Source: JACPJP01 sp964650285 (GTDB lineage Archaea > Nanobdellota > Nanobdellia > Woesearchaeales > GW2011-AR4). Taken from it: 64,000 nt of DNA. The stretch spans positions 1-64,000 of the forward strand of contig CAZYSP010000001.1 in the NCBI GenBank assembly GCA_964650285.1. Direction: 5' to 3'. Below, in pieces: positions 23,255-31,675 of the stretch. Made by a program: the position numbers and the translations under genes. Below the pieces are notes generated by a model. That model saw only the letters and a list, made by a program, of their open reading frames with translations, was not told the DNA's origin and did not search any database. Positions within the stretch are counted from its first letter, which is position 1; each line of letters opens with the position of its first letter.

Positions 23255-23315
23255 AAACAATAAAAACTAATTAACAATAATTACAGTAAATAATAATAAA
23301 AAATAATGAAATAAA

Positions 23316-23429
23316 ATGGAAGAAGAGTATAATTGGAAAGCTATCTTAATAGGGGCGATACCTGTTTCTATAGTTATGGCTATACTTTATTATTCTAATA
23401 TTGCCAGAGGAGTTATAAACTTTATTTGA
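23316..23429 (+). CDS. Tiny single-span membrane protein, 37 aa
   Basis: A short frame beginning MEEEYNWKAILIGAIPVSIV with one membrane segment (about residues 9-26), then a short tail ending in RGVINFI. It lies after an A-rich spacer that resembles those before other + strand genes. Its TGA stop overlaps the TTG start of the next small frame (ATTTGATA), which supports both being translated. Function unknown. Confidence 0.5.
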   Translation: MEEEYNWKAILIGAIPVSIVMAILYYSNIARGVINFI

Positions 23430-23563
23430 TAATTGGAATTTTAATTGCAATGGGCATAACATATTATTTTGACAAGAAAAAGCACAATATTTTTACATCT
23501 GCATTTGTAGTTCTTATTGTTGCTTTGATAGTTTATGGGCTGAAAATCTATGGTCTTCTTTAG
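23426..23563 (+). CDS. Tiny two-span membrane protein, 45 aa (TTG start)
   Basis: The frame opens with TTG overlapping the stop of the previous small gene. It encodes a hydrophobic hairpin: IIGILIAMGITYYF, a basic loop DKKKHN, then SAFVVLIVALIVYGLKIYG. The pair could form a small membrane complex. The stop TAG at 23561 lies just before structured element copy B. An alternative start is the ATG at 23450. Function unknown. Confidence 0.45.
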   Translation: MIIGILIAMGITYYFDKKKHNIFTSAFVVLIVALIVYGLKIYGLL

Positions 23564-23568
23564 ATAAC

Positions 23569-23700
23569 GGGCTGTGCCAGAGCGAACTTAAGCCAAAATA
23601 CTAATTTTAATATAAGATTTTTACATACTTTTGCCCACCCCACCTCCCCGTGAATTGCGAGCGACTCGCAGTCGCTCGTCGCGTTCACTAGGCGCAGCCC
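23569..23700 (+). repeat. Structured intergenic element, copy B
   Basis: Closed by GGGCTGTGCC (23569-23578) and GGCGCAGCCC (23691-23700), a 10-bp stem with one G-U. Inside are TGCCAGAGCGAACTT (23575-23589), 14 of 15 bases identical to copy A, and TTTTGCCCACCCCACCTCCCC-like sequence (23629-23649). An extra hairpin not in copy A follows, with GTGAA/TTCAC (23650-23654/23684-23688) around CGAGCGAC/GTCGCTCG (23658-23665/23671-23678). TAGATAA occurs on both flanks (23561-23567, 23701-23707), which could be a target-site duplication. It sits between convergent gene ends. Confidence 0.6.
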
Positions 23701-24200
23701 TAGATAAAATCACTTATCTTGTGCTTTATTTCTTCATGCCAGAGCCATGCTAATAATATTATTGCATCAATTCCTGCAAAAAAATTACGACTAACATTTT
23801 GCAACAAATTTAATCCATATGTTGTATTAGAAAATGGATAAAAGAACATTATTCCGTAACCTGCAAATAGGAAATCAAGGGATATATGAAATAAAATTCC
23901 AAAACATACAACAAAAAAATACATAGCTTCTTTATGTTTTTTATTATGCCATAGAATAAGTCCAGGAATTAAAAAAATTAATGCAAATAAGGGTGTATGT
24001 GTAATAGTTCCATGACCTATGCTTAACCCAAAAAAGTTAAGAAACCAGTTTAATGGTAGGTCTATATCAGGCAATAAACCAGCTAAACCAGCAATAAAAA
24101 TAGTATGCAAAGTAAAGTACTTCTTATGCTTTGCAAAATAATCCCTATAAAGATCAACTAAAATTATTGCTAATAAAACATGGGTTACTGCAAAGGACAT
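23700..24200 (-). CDS. DUF457/YdjM-type membrane metal-dependent hydrolase-like protein
   Basis: A multi-span membrane protein of the family annotated as membrane-bound metal-dependent hydrolase. Its signature polar motifs are present: FAVTHVLLA at the N-terminus, GLLPDIDLP near residue 45, GHGTITHTPL near 66 and HISLDFLFAGYG near 108. I use the ATG at 24200 because GGAGG lies 11 bases upstream; a longer in-frame start at 24233 is less likely. Its stop touches structured element B. The biochemical function of the family is not well established. Confidence 0.85.
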   Translation of the reverse strand: MSFAVTHVLLAIILVDLYRDYFAKHKKYFTLHTIFIAGLAGLLPDIDLPLNWFLNFFGLSIGHGTITHTPLFALIFLIPGLILWHNKKHKEAMYFFVVCFGILFHISLDFLFAGYGIMFFYPFSNTTYGLNLLQNVSRNFFAGIDAIILLAWLWHEEIKHKISDFI

Positions 24201-24243
24201 GCTTAAAAAATCCTCCGTATTTTTTGGCACCACTAAAGTGGTT

Positions 24244-24585
24244 TTACTTTGACAACTGCTTCAATATCCCCTTCAAAGTCTTTTTTCCCTTGCTGCTTAA
24301 TTCCTTGCCTATTGACCTTAGACTTTTCTTTACTTTTTTAAGCGGAATTTTGGATACACCTCCCAATTTTCCTGCTATTCTTTTTGCCTCATTCTCTGCA
24401 AGCTTTCTTATCCTATTACTCTCACTAAGAGCTTCTTTTTTAACCTTCTTTAGCATTTCTTTACTTTCTTTTACTGTCACTGCATTTCTTTTTACCAGCT
24501 CTTTTACAATTTTTTCTGTCTGATTCTTTGTTAAAGTTGCTGCTCCTAGACCGAGCAGAAAGCTTTTTTTTATTATTTCTTTCAT
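24244..24585 (-). CDS. Phasin-like coiled-coil protein
   Basis: A highly charged, Lys-rich helical protein of about 113 aa. The segment GLGAATLTKNQTEKIVKELV resembles phasin/PhaF-like proteins, followed by KESKEMLKKVKKEALSES and a basic C-terminal half (KKVKKSLRSIGKEL). The start is ATG 24585, preceded by GAGGTG at proper spacing. It begins 20 bases after the ABC1 kinase stop and is probably co-transcribed. A short phasin-like partner next to an ABC1 kinase gene is an arrangement I have seen elsewhere; function unknown. Confidence 0.75.
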   Translation of the reverse strand: MKEIIKKSFLLGLGAATLTKNQTEKIVKELVKRNAVTVKESKEMLKKVKKEALSESNRIRKLAENEAKRIAGKLGGVSKIPLKKVKKSLRSIGKELSSKGKKTLKGILKQLSK

Positions 24586-24604
24586 CCATATCACCTCATA
24601 TTAT

Positions 24605-26278
24605 TTATTTTACAATGTTTTTTTCCCTTAAGATTGAAAATAATAAGATTAATGATAAAATCAAAGCCACTAAAAAACTTAAAAGGGGAATTGACGGAAC
24701 ATTTAGAAAAACTGGATCTCCAAAATTGATTGTTAAAGCTGCGACAATGAGCAAAGCTGCTATTAGCATGCTGTAAGTGACCCTGTTGCTGGATTTGTCT
24801 ATTTCCAAAGAGAGTTTTTTTATGTCTGTGTCTTCTATGTCTACCTTAATTGTGCCTTTCTCTATCCTGTTTAGTGCTTTTGATGTCCTGTCTGGAAATT
24901 CTTCTGCAAACTTCTTGAATTTGAATATATCTTTCATAAAGTTGTTGAATACATATACTGGATTGTATCTTTGTCTTATCAACCTCTCTATAAAAGGCCT
25001 TGAACTTTCAATTATCTTGAATTTGGGGTCATACTCAAGGGCAATACCTTCCAACGTTATAACAGTTTTTCCGAACAAAACAAATGGCATGGGTATTTTT
25101 AATCCGTAGTTTAAGGATAAACTCATAATTTCCTCAAGAGTGTAGCTTACCTTTACATTATTTATATCTCCATATTGCAGAGACTCTAATACATCGCTGA
25201 TTTCATATTTTAATTCGGCTCTGTTCTCTATAGCAGTGTCGCTTAACTCAATTAATGTATTTACTATCTTCTCGGCGTTGTTTTCAATGACTCCAGAGAA
25301 CAAATCTATTGACTTTGCTTTTAAATTTTCATCAAAATGACCAACTATGCCAAAATCAACAAATGCAATTTTCTTATCATTGGTAATGATAATATTCCCA
25401 GGATGGGGATCTGCATGAAAGAAGCCGTGTATAAAAACCTGGGTTAAGATTGCTTCAAATCCCTTATCTATTAGCGGCCTTATGTTTATTTTTTTCTGTT
25501 TTATTTGTTTTATATTATGCAATTCTATGCCATCTATGAATTCCATTGTTAAAATCTTGTCTGTTGTAAAGTCATTGTATATTTTGGGTATTTTTATTGT
25601 CTTGTCTCTTGAGAAATTCTTTGCGAATCTTTTTGCATTAACTGCTTCTTTCTTAAAATCAAGCTCTTTTTCAGTCCATTTTGCAAATTCTGCAATTATT
25701 TGCACAGGGTTAAATTTTTTTATCTTTGGAATGTGTTTTTCCAGCAATTTCGCGACATAAAACATAATTTCAGTATCAGTTTCCATTATTTCCCTTACAT
25801 TAGGACGCTGTATTTTTACTGCTACTTTTTTATTATTTTTTAGAATAGCTTTATGCACCTGGCTTATGGAAGCAGAGGCAATAGGCTTTTTTTCAAAATT
25901 TAAGAATATTTCATTTATATCTTTTCCAAGCTCTTTTTTTATCTGTTGTTTTGCAATTGCATAAGGGAATGGAGGAACTCTGTCCTGTAATTTTTCCAGC
26001 TCCTTAATGTAGCTTTTTGGGATTAAGTCTGGCCTTACACTCAAAACCTGTCCAAATTTGATAAAAGTTGGTCCTAAGCGCTCTAAAGTAAGCCTTAATC
26101 TTTTTTCTATAGAAAACTTTTTTTTCTTTTCAATTCTTGCTTTAAGTCTTTTTGTCAGAGGAACCTTATGCTTAAGCCTTATTTTAGCAATCAAGAAATC
26201 AAATCCTTCCTCAAACAGGACTGTAAGTATTTCCCTAAACCTGTTTATATCTCTTACCTCTTTTATTATTTTAAACAT
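24605..26278 (-). CDS. ABC1/AarF/UbiB-family atypical kinase
   Basis: An ABC1-family protein, ATPase/kinase-like, in bacteria and mitochondria linked to quinone and lipid homeostasis. KxGQ-type motif FIKFGQVLSVRPDLIP (near residue 72), the Ala-rich loop ASASISQVHKA (near 133), KVAVKIQRP with the catalytic lysine, the HADPHPGNI loop (near 296) and FVDFGIVG are all present. Two C-terminal membrane segments (about residues 500-550) anchor it. The length of 557 aa is standard. No ubiquinone or menaquinone genes lie nearby, so the role here is open. Confidence 0.93.
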   Translation of the reverse strand: MFKIIKEVRDINRFREILTVLFEEGFDFLIAKIRLKHKVPLTKRLKARIEKKKKFSIEKRLRLTLERLGPTFIKFGQVLSVRPDLIPKSYIKELEKLQDRVPPFPYAIAKQQIKKELGKDINEIFLNFEKKPIASASISQVHKAILKNNKKVAVKIQRPNVREIMETDTEIMFYVAKLLEKHIPKIKKFNPVQIIAEFAKWTEKELDFKKEAVNAKRFAKNFSRDKTIKIPKIYNDFTTDKILTMEFIDGIELHNIKQIKQKKINIRPLIDKGFEAILTQVFIHGFFHADPHPGNIIITNDKKIAFVDFGIVGHFDENLKAKSIDLFSGVIENNAEKIVNTLIELSDTAIENRAELKYEISDVLESLQYGDINNVKVSYTLEEIMSLSLNYGLKIPMPFVLFGKTVITLEGIALEYDPKFKIIESSRPFIERLIRQRYNPVYVFNNFMKDIFKFKKFAEEFPDRTSKALNRIEKGTIKVDIEDTDIKKLSLEIDKSSNRVTYSMLIAALLIVAALTINFGDPVFLNVPSIPLLSFLVALILSLILLFSILREKNIVK

Positions 26279-26343
26279 AAGTTAATTGTTTGCGAGGTTG
26301 TTTATATATTTTATTGAAATGGTCTTTTTTGCTCTTATCAATT

Positions 26344-26646
26344 TTACTTAACTTCTTCATTAACCCATTTGTCATAAGTTTCATTTGCTTCTGCATTGAT
26401 TTTAATGATACATGGTATTTTGTAGCTATGAATTTTCTTTACTTCTTCCTTGATTTTTTTATAGTTTTTTTCTTTTGTCTTCGCTATTATTACAAATTCC
26501 CTTTCATCCGCTATCTTCTTATTCCACCAATACATGCTCCTGACAGGGTGTATATTTGAGCAGGCAATTAGTTTTTTATTTAGCAAATGTTTTGAAATTT
26601 TTACTGCTTCTTGCTCATCTTTGCATGTTATATAGATAAGGATCAT
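26344..26646 (-). CDS. cutA: CutA1 divalent-cation tolerance protein
   Basis: A small trimeric protein associated with divalent-metal tolerance. The conserved YITCKDEQEA start, LIACSNIHPVRSMYWW core, IIAKTKEKN strand and HSYKIPCIIKI segment all match CutA1. The length of 100 aa is typical. It stands alone on the minus strand, divergent from nop5, with AT-rich promoter sequence between them. The precise role of CutA is unsettled even in model organisms. Confidence 0.95.
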   Translation of the reverse strand: MILIYITCKDEQEAVKISKHLLNKKLIACSNIHPVRSMYWWNKKIADEREFVIIAKTKEKNYKKIKEEVKKIHSYKIPCIIKINAEANETYDKWVNEEVK

Positions 26647-26762
26647 TTTTCCATCAATTATTTTACATTTGCCATTATATTATATATTTATTTCTATTTT
26701 GTTATTTTTATTCCTAATTTAAAAGGTAAATATTTAAAAGTTAATGCTGATTTTCCCTTATT

Positions 26763-27719
26763 ATGGCCAAATTCATCTTTTCGAATATAATTGGAAGCTT
26801 TGTCTTTAATGATAATTATAAGCTTGTGGATGGGTTGCTGTTCAAGGATATTGAGCAGTATAAGGATAAAAAGAAATATGAGGAAAAATTAAGGCAGAAA
26901 CATAATGATTTGAAAACACCAACAGATGAGGATTTATACAATATATTAATGTTCTTTAAAGACAAGAAATATTATCCTCAATTTTATAAAAAGAATGTGG
27001 AGATTACCAGGAATTCTGTCAAAGAATCTGTAAATAATGATGCTTTGATAATGCAGACAATAAACAGCATCGAGGAGATTGATAAAACAATTAATTTGCT
27101 TACAAAAAGATTAAGGGAATGGTATTCATTGTATAATCCTGAAATTTCAAATAAGATTGAGGACCATGAAAAGTTTGTTTCTGCAATAATAAAAAACTCG
27201 AAGAAGCAATTATTGAAAGAACTAAATATTGATGAAAACAATTCTATGGGTGCAAATTTAAAGGAAAAAGATGTTTCTTCTATTTTATTGTTGGCAACCC
27301 AGATAAATAATTTTTACAAATCAAAGAAACACTATGAAGATTACCTTAAAGAATTAGAAAAAATAACATGCCCTAATTTTGCTACAATTGCCGGTGTAAC
27401 AATTGCTGCAAAATTAATAAGCCATGCCGGGAGTTTGAGAAGATTAGTAGAGATGCCAGCTTCTACAATACAAATTCTTGGAGCAGAAAAAGCTTTGTTT
27501 AGGCATATGAGGAACAAAAGAAGAAATTTACCTCCTAAATACGGAATTTTGCATGAGCACCAGTTAATACAGAAATCAAAGGAAAAAATGCATGGCAAGG
27601 TTGCAAGGGCTTTGGCTGATAAATTAGGTATTGCTGTTAAGGTTGATTATTTCAAAGGGAAATTTATTGGGGACAAGTTAAAGAAAGGGTTGGTAAATAA
27701 ATTTAAAATCCAATATTAG
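26763..27719 (+). CDS. Nop5 (Nop56/58) C/D-box ribonucleoprotein
   Basis: A scaffold of the C/D-box sRNP that guides 2'-O-methylation of rRNA and tRNA. The N-terminal fibrillarin-binding domain (residues 1-85) is followed by a coiled coil and the Nop domain. The signature GSLRRLVEMPASTIQILGA lies near residues 222-240, then ALFRHMRN and HGKVARALADKLGIA. At 318 aa it is short, lacking the Lys-rich tail seen in many relatives. A TATA-like TATTTAAA about 30 bases upstream suggests a leaderless mRNA. Fibrillarin follows after a 169-base A-rich spacer. Confidence 0.95.
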   Translation: MAKFIFSNIIGSFVFNDNYKLVDGLLFKDIEQYKDKKKYEEKLRQKHNDLKTPTDEDLYNILMFFKDKKYYPQFYKKNVEITRNSVKESVNNDALIMQTINSIEEIDKTINLLTKRLREWYSLYNPEISNKIEDHEKFVSAIIKNSKKQLLKELNIDENNSMGANLKEKDVSSILLLATQINNFYKSKKHYEDYLKELEKITCPNFATIAGVTIAAKLISHAGSLRRLVEMPASTIQILGAEKALFRHMRNKRRNLPPKYGILHEHQLIQKSKEKMHGKVARALADKLGIAVKVDYFKGKFIGDKLKKGLVNKFKIQY

Positions 27720-27888
27720 TGATAAGTACAATGATTAAAACTAATTAATTCAAAAATAAATTCGATAAAAAATAAAATAATATTAAAAAATAAAACTCCA
27801 ATAAATGAAAAATACAATAATAAAAAACAATATCAATAAAAAAATAAATAAAATAATAATTAATAAAAAATAATAAAATAATATAAAA
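27720..27888 (+). other. A-rich CAATAA-type spacer before fibrillarin
   Basis: This 169-base gap is nearly free of G and strongly A-biased on the + strand, with words such as AATACAATAATAAAAAAC and CAATATCAATAAAAAA. The same ~34-base run occurs almost unchanged at about 41570-41605 upstream of purP2. No TATA box or ORF stands out. It may be an unstructured mRNA leader or a decaying repeat. Confidence 0.5.
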
Positions 27889-28557
27889 ATGATAACAAAA
27901 TCAAAAATATTTGAGGTTTATGAGGATAGGGCAAGGAAGAATCTCTACACGCTAAATTTAACTCCTGGAAAAAGGGTTTATGATGAGCAGCTGGTTAGGC
28001 AGAATAATATTGAGTATAGGGAATGGGATGCTTATAGCAGCAAACTTGCAGCTGTAATCCTGAATAAATGTAACAATATTTTTTTAAGAAAAGGGGATGT
28101 TGTTTTATATCTTGGAAGTGCTTCCGGAACTACTGTAAGCCATGTTTCTGATATTGTAGGGAAAGATGGTTTTGTTTTTGCTGTTGATGTTGCTCCAAGA
28201 GTAATGAGGGATTTGATTTTTAATTGCGGAGCAAGGAAAAATATTAGTCCTATATTAGCTAATGCAAACCATACAAAAGAAATGATAGAGAGAGTAAGCA
28301 TGGTTGATGTGGTTTACCAGGATGTCGCGCAGAAAGACCAGGTTGATATTTTGCTAAAAAATATGAAGATGTTTTTGAAAAAAGACGGTTACGCAATAAT
28401 TGCGATAAAGGCAAGAAGCATTGATGTTACCGGGCATCCAAAACAGATTTTTAGAGAAGTTATGGAAAAATTAGAAAAAGAACTTATAGTAGTAGACTAC
28501 AAGATCCTTGAGCCATACCAAAAAGACCATGCAATGTTTATATGCAAGAATAAGTGA
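27889..28557 (+). CDS. flpA: Fibrillarin-like rRNA/tRNA 2'-O-methyltransferase
   Basis: The SAM-dependent methyltransferase of the C/D-box sRNP. Conserved segments are EYREWDAYSSKLAAVIL (near residue 45), VLYLGSASGTTVSHVSDIVG (SAM-binding motif I, near 70), FAVDVAPRVMRDL, VVYQDVAQKDQ and IIAIKARSID. The length of 222 aa matches archaeal fibrillarin. It is paired with nop5 upstream. The downstream epimerase ATG follows five bases after the stop, so rpe is probably co-transcribed. Confidence 0.96.
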   Translation: MITKSKIFEVYEDRARKNLYTLNLTPGKRVYDEQLVRQNNIEYREWDAYSSKLAAVILNKCNNIFLRKGDVVLYLGSASGTTVSHVSDIVGKDGFVFAVDVAPRVMRDLIFNCGARKNISPILANANHTKEMIERVSMVDVVYQDVAQKDQVDILLKNMKMFLKKDGYAIIAIKARSIDVTGHPKQIFREVMEKLEKELIVVDYKILEPYQKDHAMFICKNK

Positions 28558-28561
28558 AAAA

Positions 28562-29215
28562 ATGCCAAAAATTAAAATTGTTCCATCAATATTGTCTGCA
28601 AACTTAGATAGATTAAAAGAAGAGATGGAAGAAGTAGAAGATTATTCTGATTGGTTCCAGGTTGATGTTATGGACAACAAATTTGTTCCCAATATAACTC
28701 CGCAAGCTGAACTTTTGAAGGAAATTGATACAAAAGTTCCTCTTGATATTCATTTAATGGTGCAGGAGCCAAGTGAAGAGTACATCAAAAGCTTTATTGA
28801 TGCAAATCCGAATCTGAAGATTAATAATATAACTGTGCATCAGGAGGCTTGCAGCAATCTTGGAAAAACACTGGAATTTATTAAAAATAATAATATTAAG
28901 GCTGCAGTTGCAATAAATCCAAAAACACCATTGGATGCTATAAAAGATGTTCTGGATAAAGTTGATATGGTATTGATTATGACTGTTGTTCCTGGATTTT
29001 CAGGGCAGAAGTTTATTGAGGATGTTTTACCGAAAATATCACAATTGAGAAGCATGAAACCAGAACTTGATATAGAGGTTGATGGTGGAGTAAATGACAA
29101 GACAGCAAGATTAGCTGTAAAAGCAGGTGCAAATGTCCTGACTGTTAGCTCTTTTATATTCAAAAGTGAAAATAAAGTCAGGGCAATTAAAGATATTTTG
29201 AAGAATTTAAAATAA
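28562..29215 (+). CDS. rpe: Ribulose-phosphate 3-epimerase
   Basis: This enzyme interconverts ribulose 5-phosphate and xylulose 5-phosphate. A TIM-barrel protein: IVPSILSANLDRL at the N-terminus, WFQVDVMDNKFVPN (metal ligand Asp), LDIHLMVQEP (ligand His), VPGFSGQKFIEDVLPKI and EVDGGVND (catalytic Asp). I choose ATG 28562, four bases after the fibrillarin stop, because family homology starts there; an upstream TTG would overlap fibrillarin. About 217 aa, standard. Rpe is uncommon among archaea, which often lack the oxidative pentose phosphate branch. Confidence 0.93.
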   Translation: MPKIKIVPSILSANLDRLKEEMEEVEDYSDWFQVDVMDNKFVPNITPQAELLKEIDTKVPLDIHLMVQEPSEEYIKSFIDANPNLKINNITVHQEACSNLGKTLEFIKNNNIKAAVAINPKTPLDAIKDVLDKVDMVLIMTVVPGFSGQKFIEDVLPKISQLRSMKPELDIEVDGGVNDKTARLAVKAGANVLTVSSFIFKSENKVRAIKDILKNLK

Positions 29216-29216
29216 A

Positions 29217-30077
29217 ATGCTGTGGGTTCTTTATTCATTGTTGAGTGCATTCAGCCTGGCTACAGCAGATGCATTTACAAAGAAAGTTCCTGATGTTGAT
29301 GATTCTATTTTAATGTCAGCCAGATTTTTGTATGCTACTCCTTTAGCTTTATTATTGTTATTTTTTGTATCTATGCCCAAATTAGATATGAGTTTTTGGC
29401 TTATATCATTACTTTTTATTCCACTTGAGGCCCTATTACAGGTGTTATACGTAAAAGCCATAAGAATTTCTCCTTTGTCTCTTGTTGTACCCCTAATGTC
29501 TTTAACTCCTGTTTTCCTGGTTTTTACAAGTTTTATTATGTTGGGGGAACTTCCAAGCATTATGGGGTTTTTTGGAATTTTAGTAGTGGTAGCTGGCGCC
29601 TATATTTTGAATTTTAAAGATTTTGGAAAAGGGATTTTAGAGCCTTTCAAAGCTATATTAAAAGAAAGGGGTTGTGTTTATATGTTAATTGCTGCCTTTT
29701 TGGCCAGTATTACCACCAATGTAGGCAAAATTCTGATCCAGAAATCGTCACCGTTGTTTTTTAGTATAGTATATCTGCCTTTATTTGCAATGGTGTTTTT
29801 AATAATAGCTTTTTTTACATCCAAAAAAAAGATAGTGCAATTAAAATCTAATTTTAAAGGCTTATTTCCTATTGGATTATTTTTTGGCTTAATGGTGATA
29901 TTTCATAGTTTTGCTATAAGGCTAGTTATTGTACCATATATGATGTCAATAAAGAGGACAGGTTCCATATTTTCGGTTCTGTATGGGTGGCTTTTGTTTA
30001 AAGAGAAAAATATTATGGGGAGGGTTATTGGGACTGTGATTATGCTGATTGGAGCTGCTTTGATAATATTGTTCTAA
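29217..30077 (+). CDS. EamA-family (DMT) ten-helix transporter
   Basis: A membrane transporter of the drug/metabolite superfamily with two tandem EamA halves. The first half begins LWVLYSLLSAFSLATADAF, and LVVPLMSLTPVFLVF is its hallmark. The second half runs from about residue 150, with MSIKRTGSIFSVLYGWLLFKE as the equivalent helix 9 motif. The length of 286 aa is typical. Its ATG follows the rpe stop by one base, indicating coupling. The substrate cannot be inferred; family members export amino acids, nucleosides or sugar phosphates. Confidence 0.9.
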   Translation: MLWVLYSLLSAFSLATADAFTKKVPDVDDSILMSARFLYATPLALLLLFFVSMPKLDMSFWLISLLFIPLEALLQVLYVKAIRISPLSLVVPLMSLTPVFLVFTSFIMLGELPSIMGFFGILVVVAGAYILNFKDFGKGILEPFKAILKERGCVYMLIAAFLASITTNVGKILIQKSSPLFFSIVYLPLFAMVFLIIAFFTSKKKIVQLKSNFKGLFPIGLFFGLMVIFHSFAIRLVIVPYMMSIKRTGSIFSVLYGWLLFKEKNIMGRVIGTVIMLIGAALIILF

Positions 30078-30117
30078 AACAGAATATTTATATATAAACA
30101 TTCTTAGGAATAGTTAT

Positions 30118-30423
30118 ATGTTCAATAAAAGAAAAGCACAAGGACTTTCTATTACTACAATTATAGTAGCTGTTATAGTTCTTATTGTTTTGGTTGTTAT
30201 TGCTATAAGCACTTATCTTACTGAAAATTGGATATGCTGTGGAGCAACCCCCTTTTCCTCATGTGAAAATTCTTGTGGACATTTTGCGATGGAAAACAGT
30301 AAGAATATTTATGTGAAATCTGATTGTGAAGATACCGAAGGCATTGAACGTCGATGGGTAGAAGCAAGAACTATTGATGTACCAGAAGGTGGGTGTTGCT
30401 GCGAGATAAACCAAGGAATATAG
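30118..30423 (+). CDS. Archaeal type IV pilin-like cysteine-rich protein
   Basis: The N-terminus KRKAQGLSITTIIVAVIV has the form of a class III signal peptide: basic residues, cleavage after QG, then a long hydrophobic helix. This is typical of archaeal pilins and archaellins processed by a PibD/FlaK-like peptidase. The mature part is short (about 65 residues outside) and rich in cysteine (WICCG, CENSCG, GGCCCEI). A TATA box TTTATATA about 30 bases upstream implies a leaderless mRNA. Probably a minor pilin or a surface peptide; the many cysteines are unusual for pilins. Confidence 0.75.
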   Translation: MFNKRKAQGLSITTIIVAVIVLIVLVVIAISTYLTENWICCGATPFSSCENSCGHFAMENSKNIYVKSDCEDTEGIERRWVEARTIDVPEGGCCCEINQGI

Positions 30424-30487
30424 ACAGTGAAAATCACCCAAAACAAAATGATATCCTCTTCCAACAAAAAATCATTTTTCGCAAATA

Positions 30488-30590
30488 TTTATATAATAAC
30501 TATACAGGTAAATAGAATATGAAAACATACTCGCTATCGTTCGTAGCTTTCATTTCGAATATCCATAATAATTTAGGGTGTTTGAAATGA
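30488..30590 (+). promoter_or_regulatory. trpS promoter and 23-codon leader ORF
   Basis: TATA box TTTATATA (30488-30495) predicts a start near 30519, where an ATG opens a 23-codon frame (MKTYSLSFVAFISNIHNNLG, then CLK). Its TGA stop at 30588-30590 overlaps the trpS ATG at 30587 as ATGA. ATGAAA at the leader start can pair with TTTCAT at 30550-30555, and an adjacent GCTA/TAGC extends the hairpin. The leader contains no Trp codon, so classical attenuation is unlikely; translational coupling is the simplest reading. Confidence 0.55.
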
Positions 30591-31675
30591 AAAAGATAAT
30601 TGACCCATGGGGTAGTGGGTTACTTGAGGATTATGAGAAGATCATAAAGGACTTTGGCCTGGAAGTTTTTAATCCTAAGCTATTTCCAGAACCAAACAGG
30701 ATAATGCGCCGGGGAGTAGTGTTTGCAGGCAGGGACTTAAAGATTATTTCTGATTGCATAAAAAATAAAAAGCCGTATTATGTGTTATCCGGGATAGTTC
30801 CATCTAATGATAAGATTCATTTTGGAAACAAGATGGTTGTTGAGGATATTAAGTATTTCCAGGAACATGGTGCAGATACGTATATACTTATTGCAGATTT
30901 AGAGGCTGCATCTGCCAGGGGAATTTCCCTGGATGAAGCGAAAAAACGTGCTTTAGAATTCCATATCCCGGCTTATATTGCTTTAGGCCTGGATATCAAA
31001 AAAACTACATTCTATTTTCAATCTGAAAATAGGGAAGTCATGAATAATGCATATGAATTTGCAAAAAAAATAACCTATAATGAATTCAATGCTATATACG
31101 GGGGTGTAAATCCCGGAAAAATGATGGCTGCAATAGTGCAGGTAGCAGATATTTTATATCCTCAATTAAAAGAGAGAATGCCCGGGATAATTCCTGTTGG
31201 TATTGACCAAGATCCACATATCAGGTTGACAAGGGATGTTGTCAGAAGAGTAAAGGAAAAGAAATTCTTTTTGCCTTCCTCATTGTATAATAAATATACT
31301 CCTGCTTTGGATGGTTCCATTAAGATGAGCAAATCTAAACCAGAAAGCTGCATAGAGCTGCCAGAGGATGTTAAAAATGTCGAGAAAAAAATCAAGAGAG
31401 CATTAAGCGGTGGTCGTGACACTCTGGAAGAGCACAGGAAGAAAGGTGCTATTATAGAGAAGGACATGGTTTTTGAGCTGATGAAACAGCATTTGGTTGA
31501 GGATGACAAAGAGCTTAATAAAATTTATAAAGATTATAAGTCCGGAAAAATGACTTCCGGAGAATTAAAGGAAATTGCATGTGATAAAATGGAGAAATTT
31601 ATGAATAGTTTTGTTAAAGGTGTTGAGAAAGCAAGGAAGCAAATAGGAAGGCTAAAATTCGTTAAATTTAAATAA
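30587..31675 (+). CDS. trpS: Tryptophanyl-tRNA synthetase, archaeal type
   Basis: This enzyme charges tRNA-Trp. The N-terminal KKIIDPWGSGLLEDYEKII is the archaeal/eukaryotic TrpRS hallmark. The HIGH-like motif is PSNDKIHFGN (near residue 71) and the KMSKS loop is DGSIKMSKSKPES (near 243). The class I fold is complete; about 362 aa. The ATG at 30587 overlaps the stop of a 23-codon leader ORF. GTG at 30578 is an alternative start but would extend past the family homology. Confidence 0.94.
   Translation: MKKIIDPWGSGLLEDYEKIIKDFGLEVFNPKLFPEPNRIMRRGVVFAGRDLKIISDCIKNKKPYYVLSGIVPSNDKIHFGNKMVVEDIKYFQEHGADTYILIADLEAASARGISLDEAKKRALEFHIPAYIALGLDIKKTTFYFQSENREVMNNAYEFAKKITYNEFNAIYGGVNPGKMMAAIVQVADILYPQLKERMPGIIPVGIDQDPHIRLTRDVVRRVKEKKFFLPSSLYNKYTPALDGSIKMSKSKPESCIELPEDVKNVEKKIKRALSGGRDTLEEHRKKGAIIEKDMVFELMKQHLVEDDKELNKIYKDYKSGKMTSGELKEIACDKMEKFMNSFVKGVEKARKQIGRLKFVKFK

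Noticed and set aside
23569..23700. IS200/IS605-type insertion sequence
   Set aside because: There is no transposase frame; only a short structured core is shared by the two copies, so at most it is a non-autonomous element.
28508..28561. Longer N-terminus for ribulose-phosphate epimerase
   Set aside because: It would start at TTG within the fibrillarin gene; family homology begins at ATG 28562.
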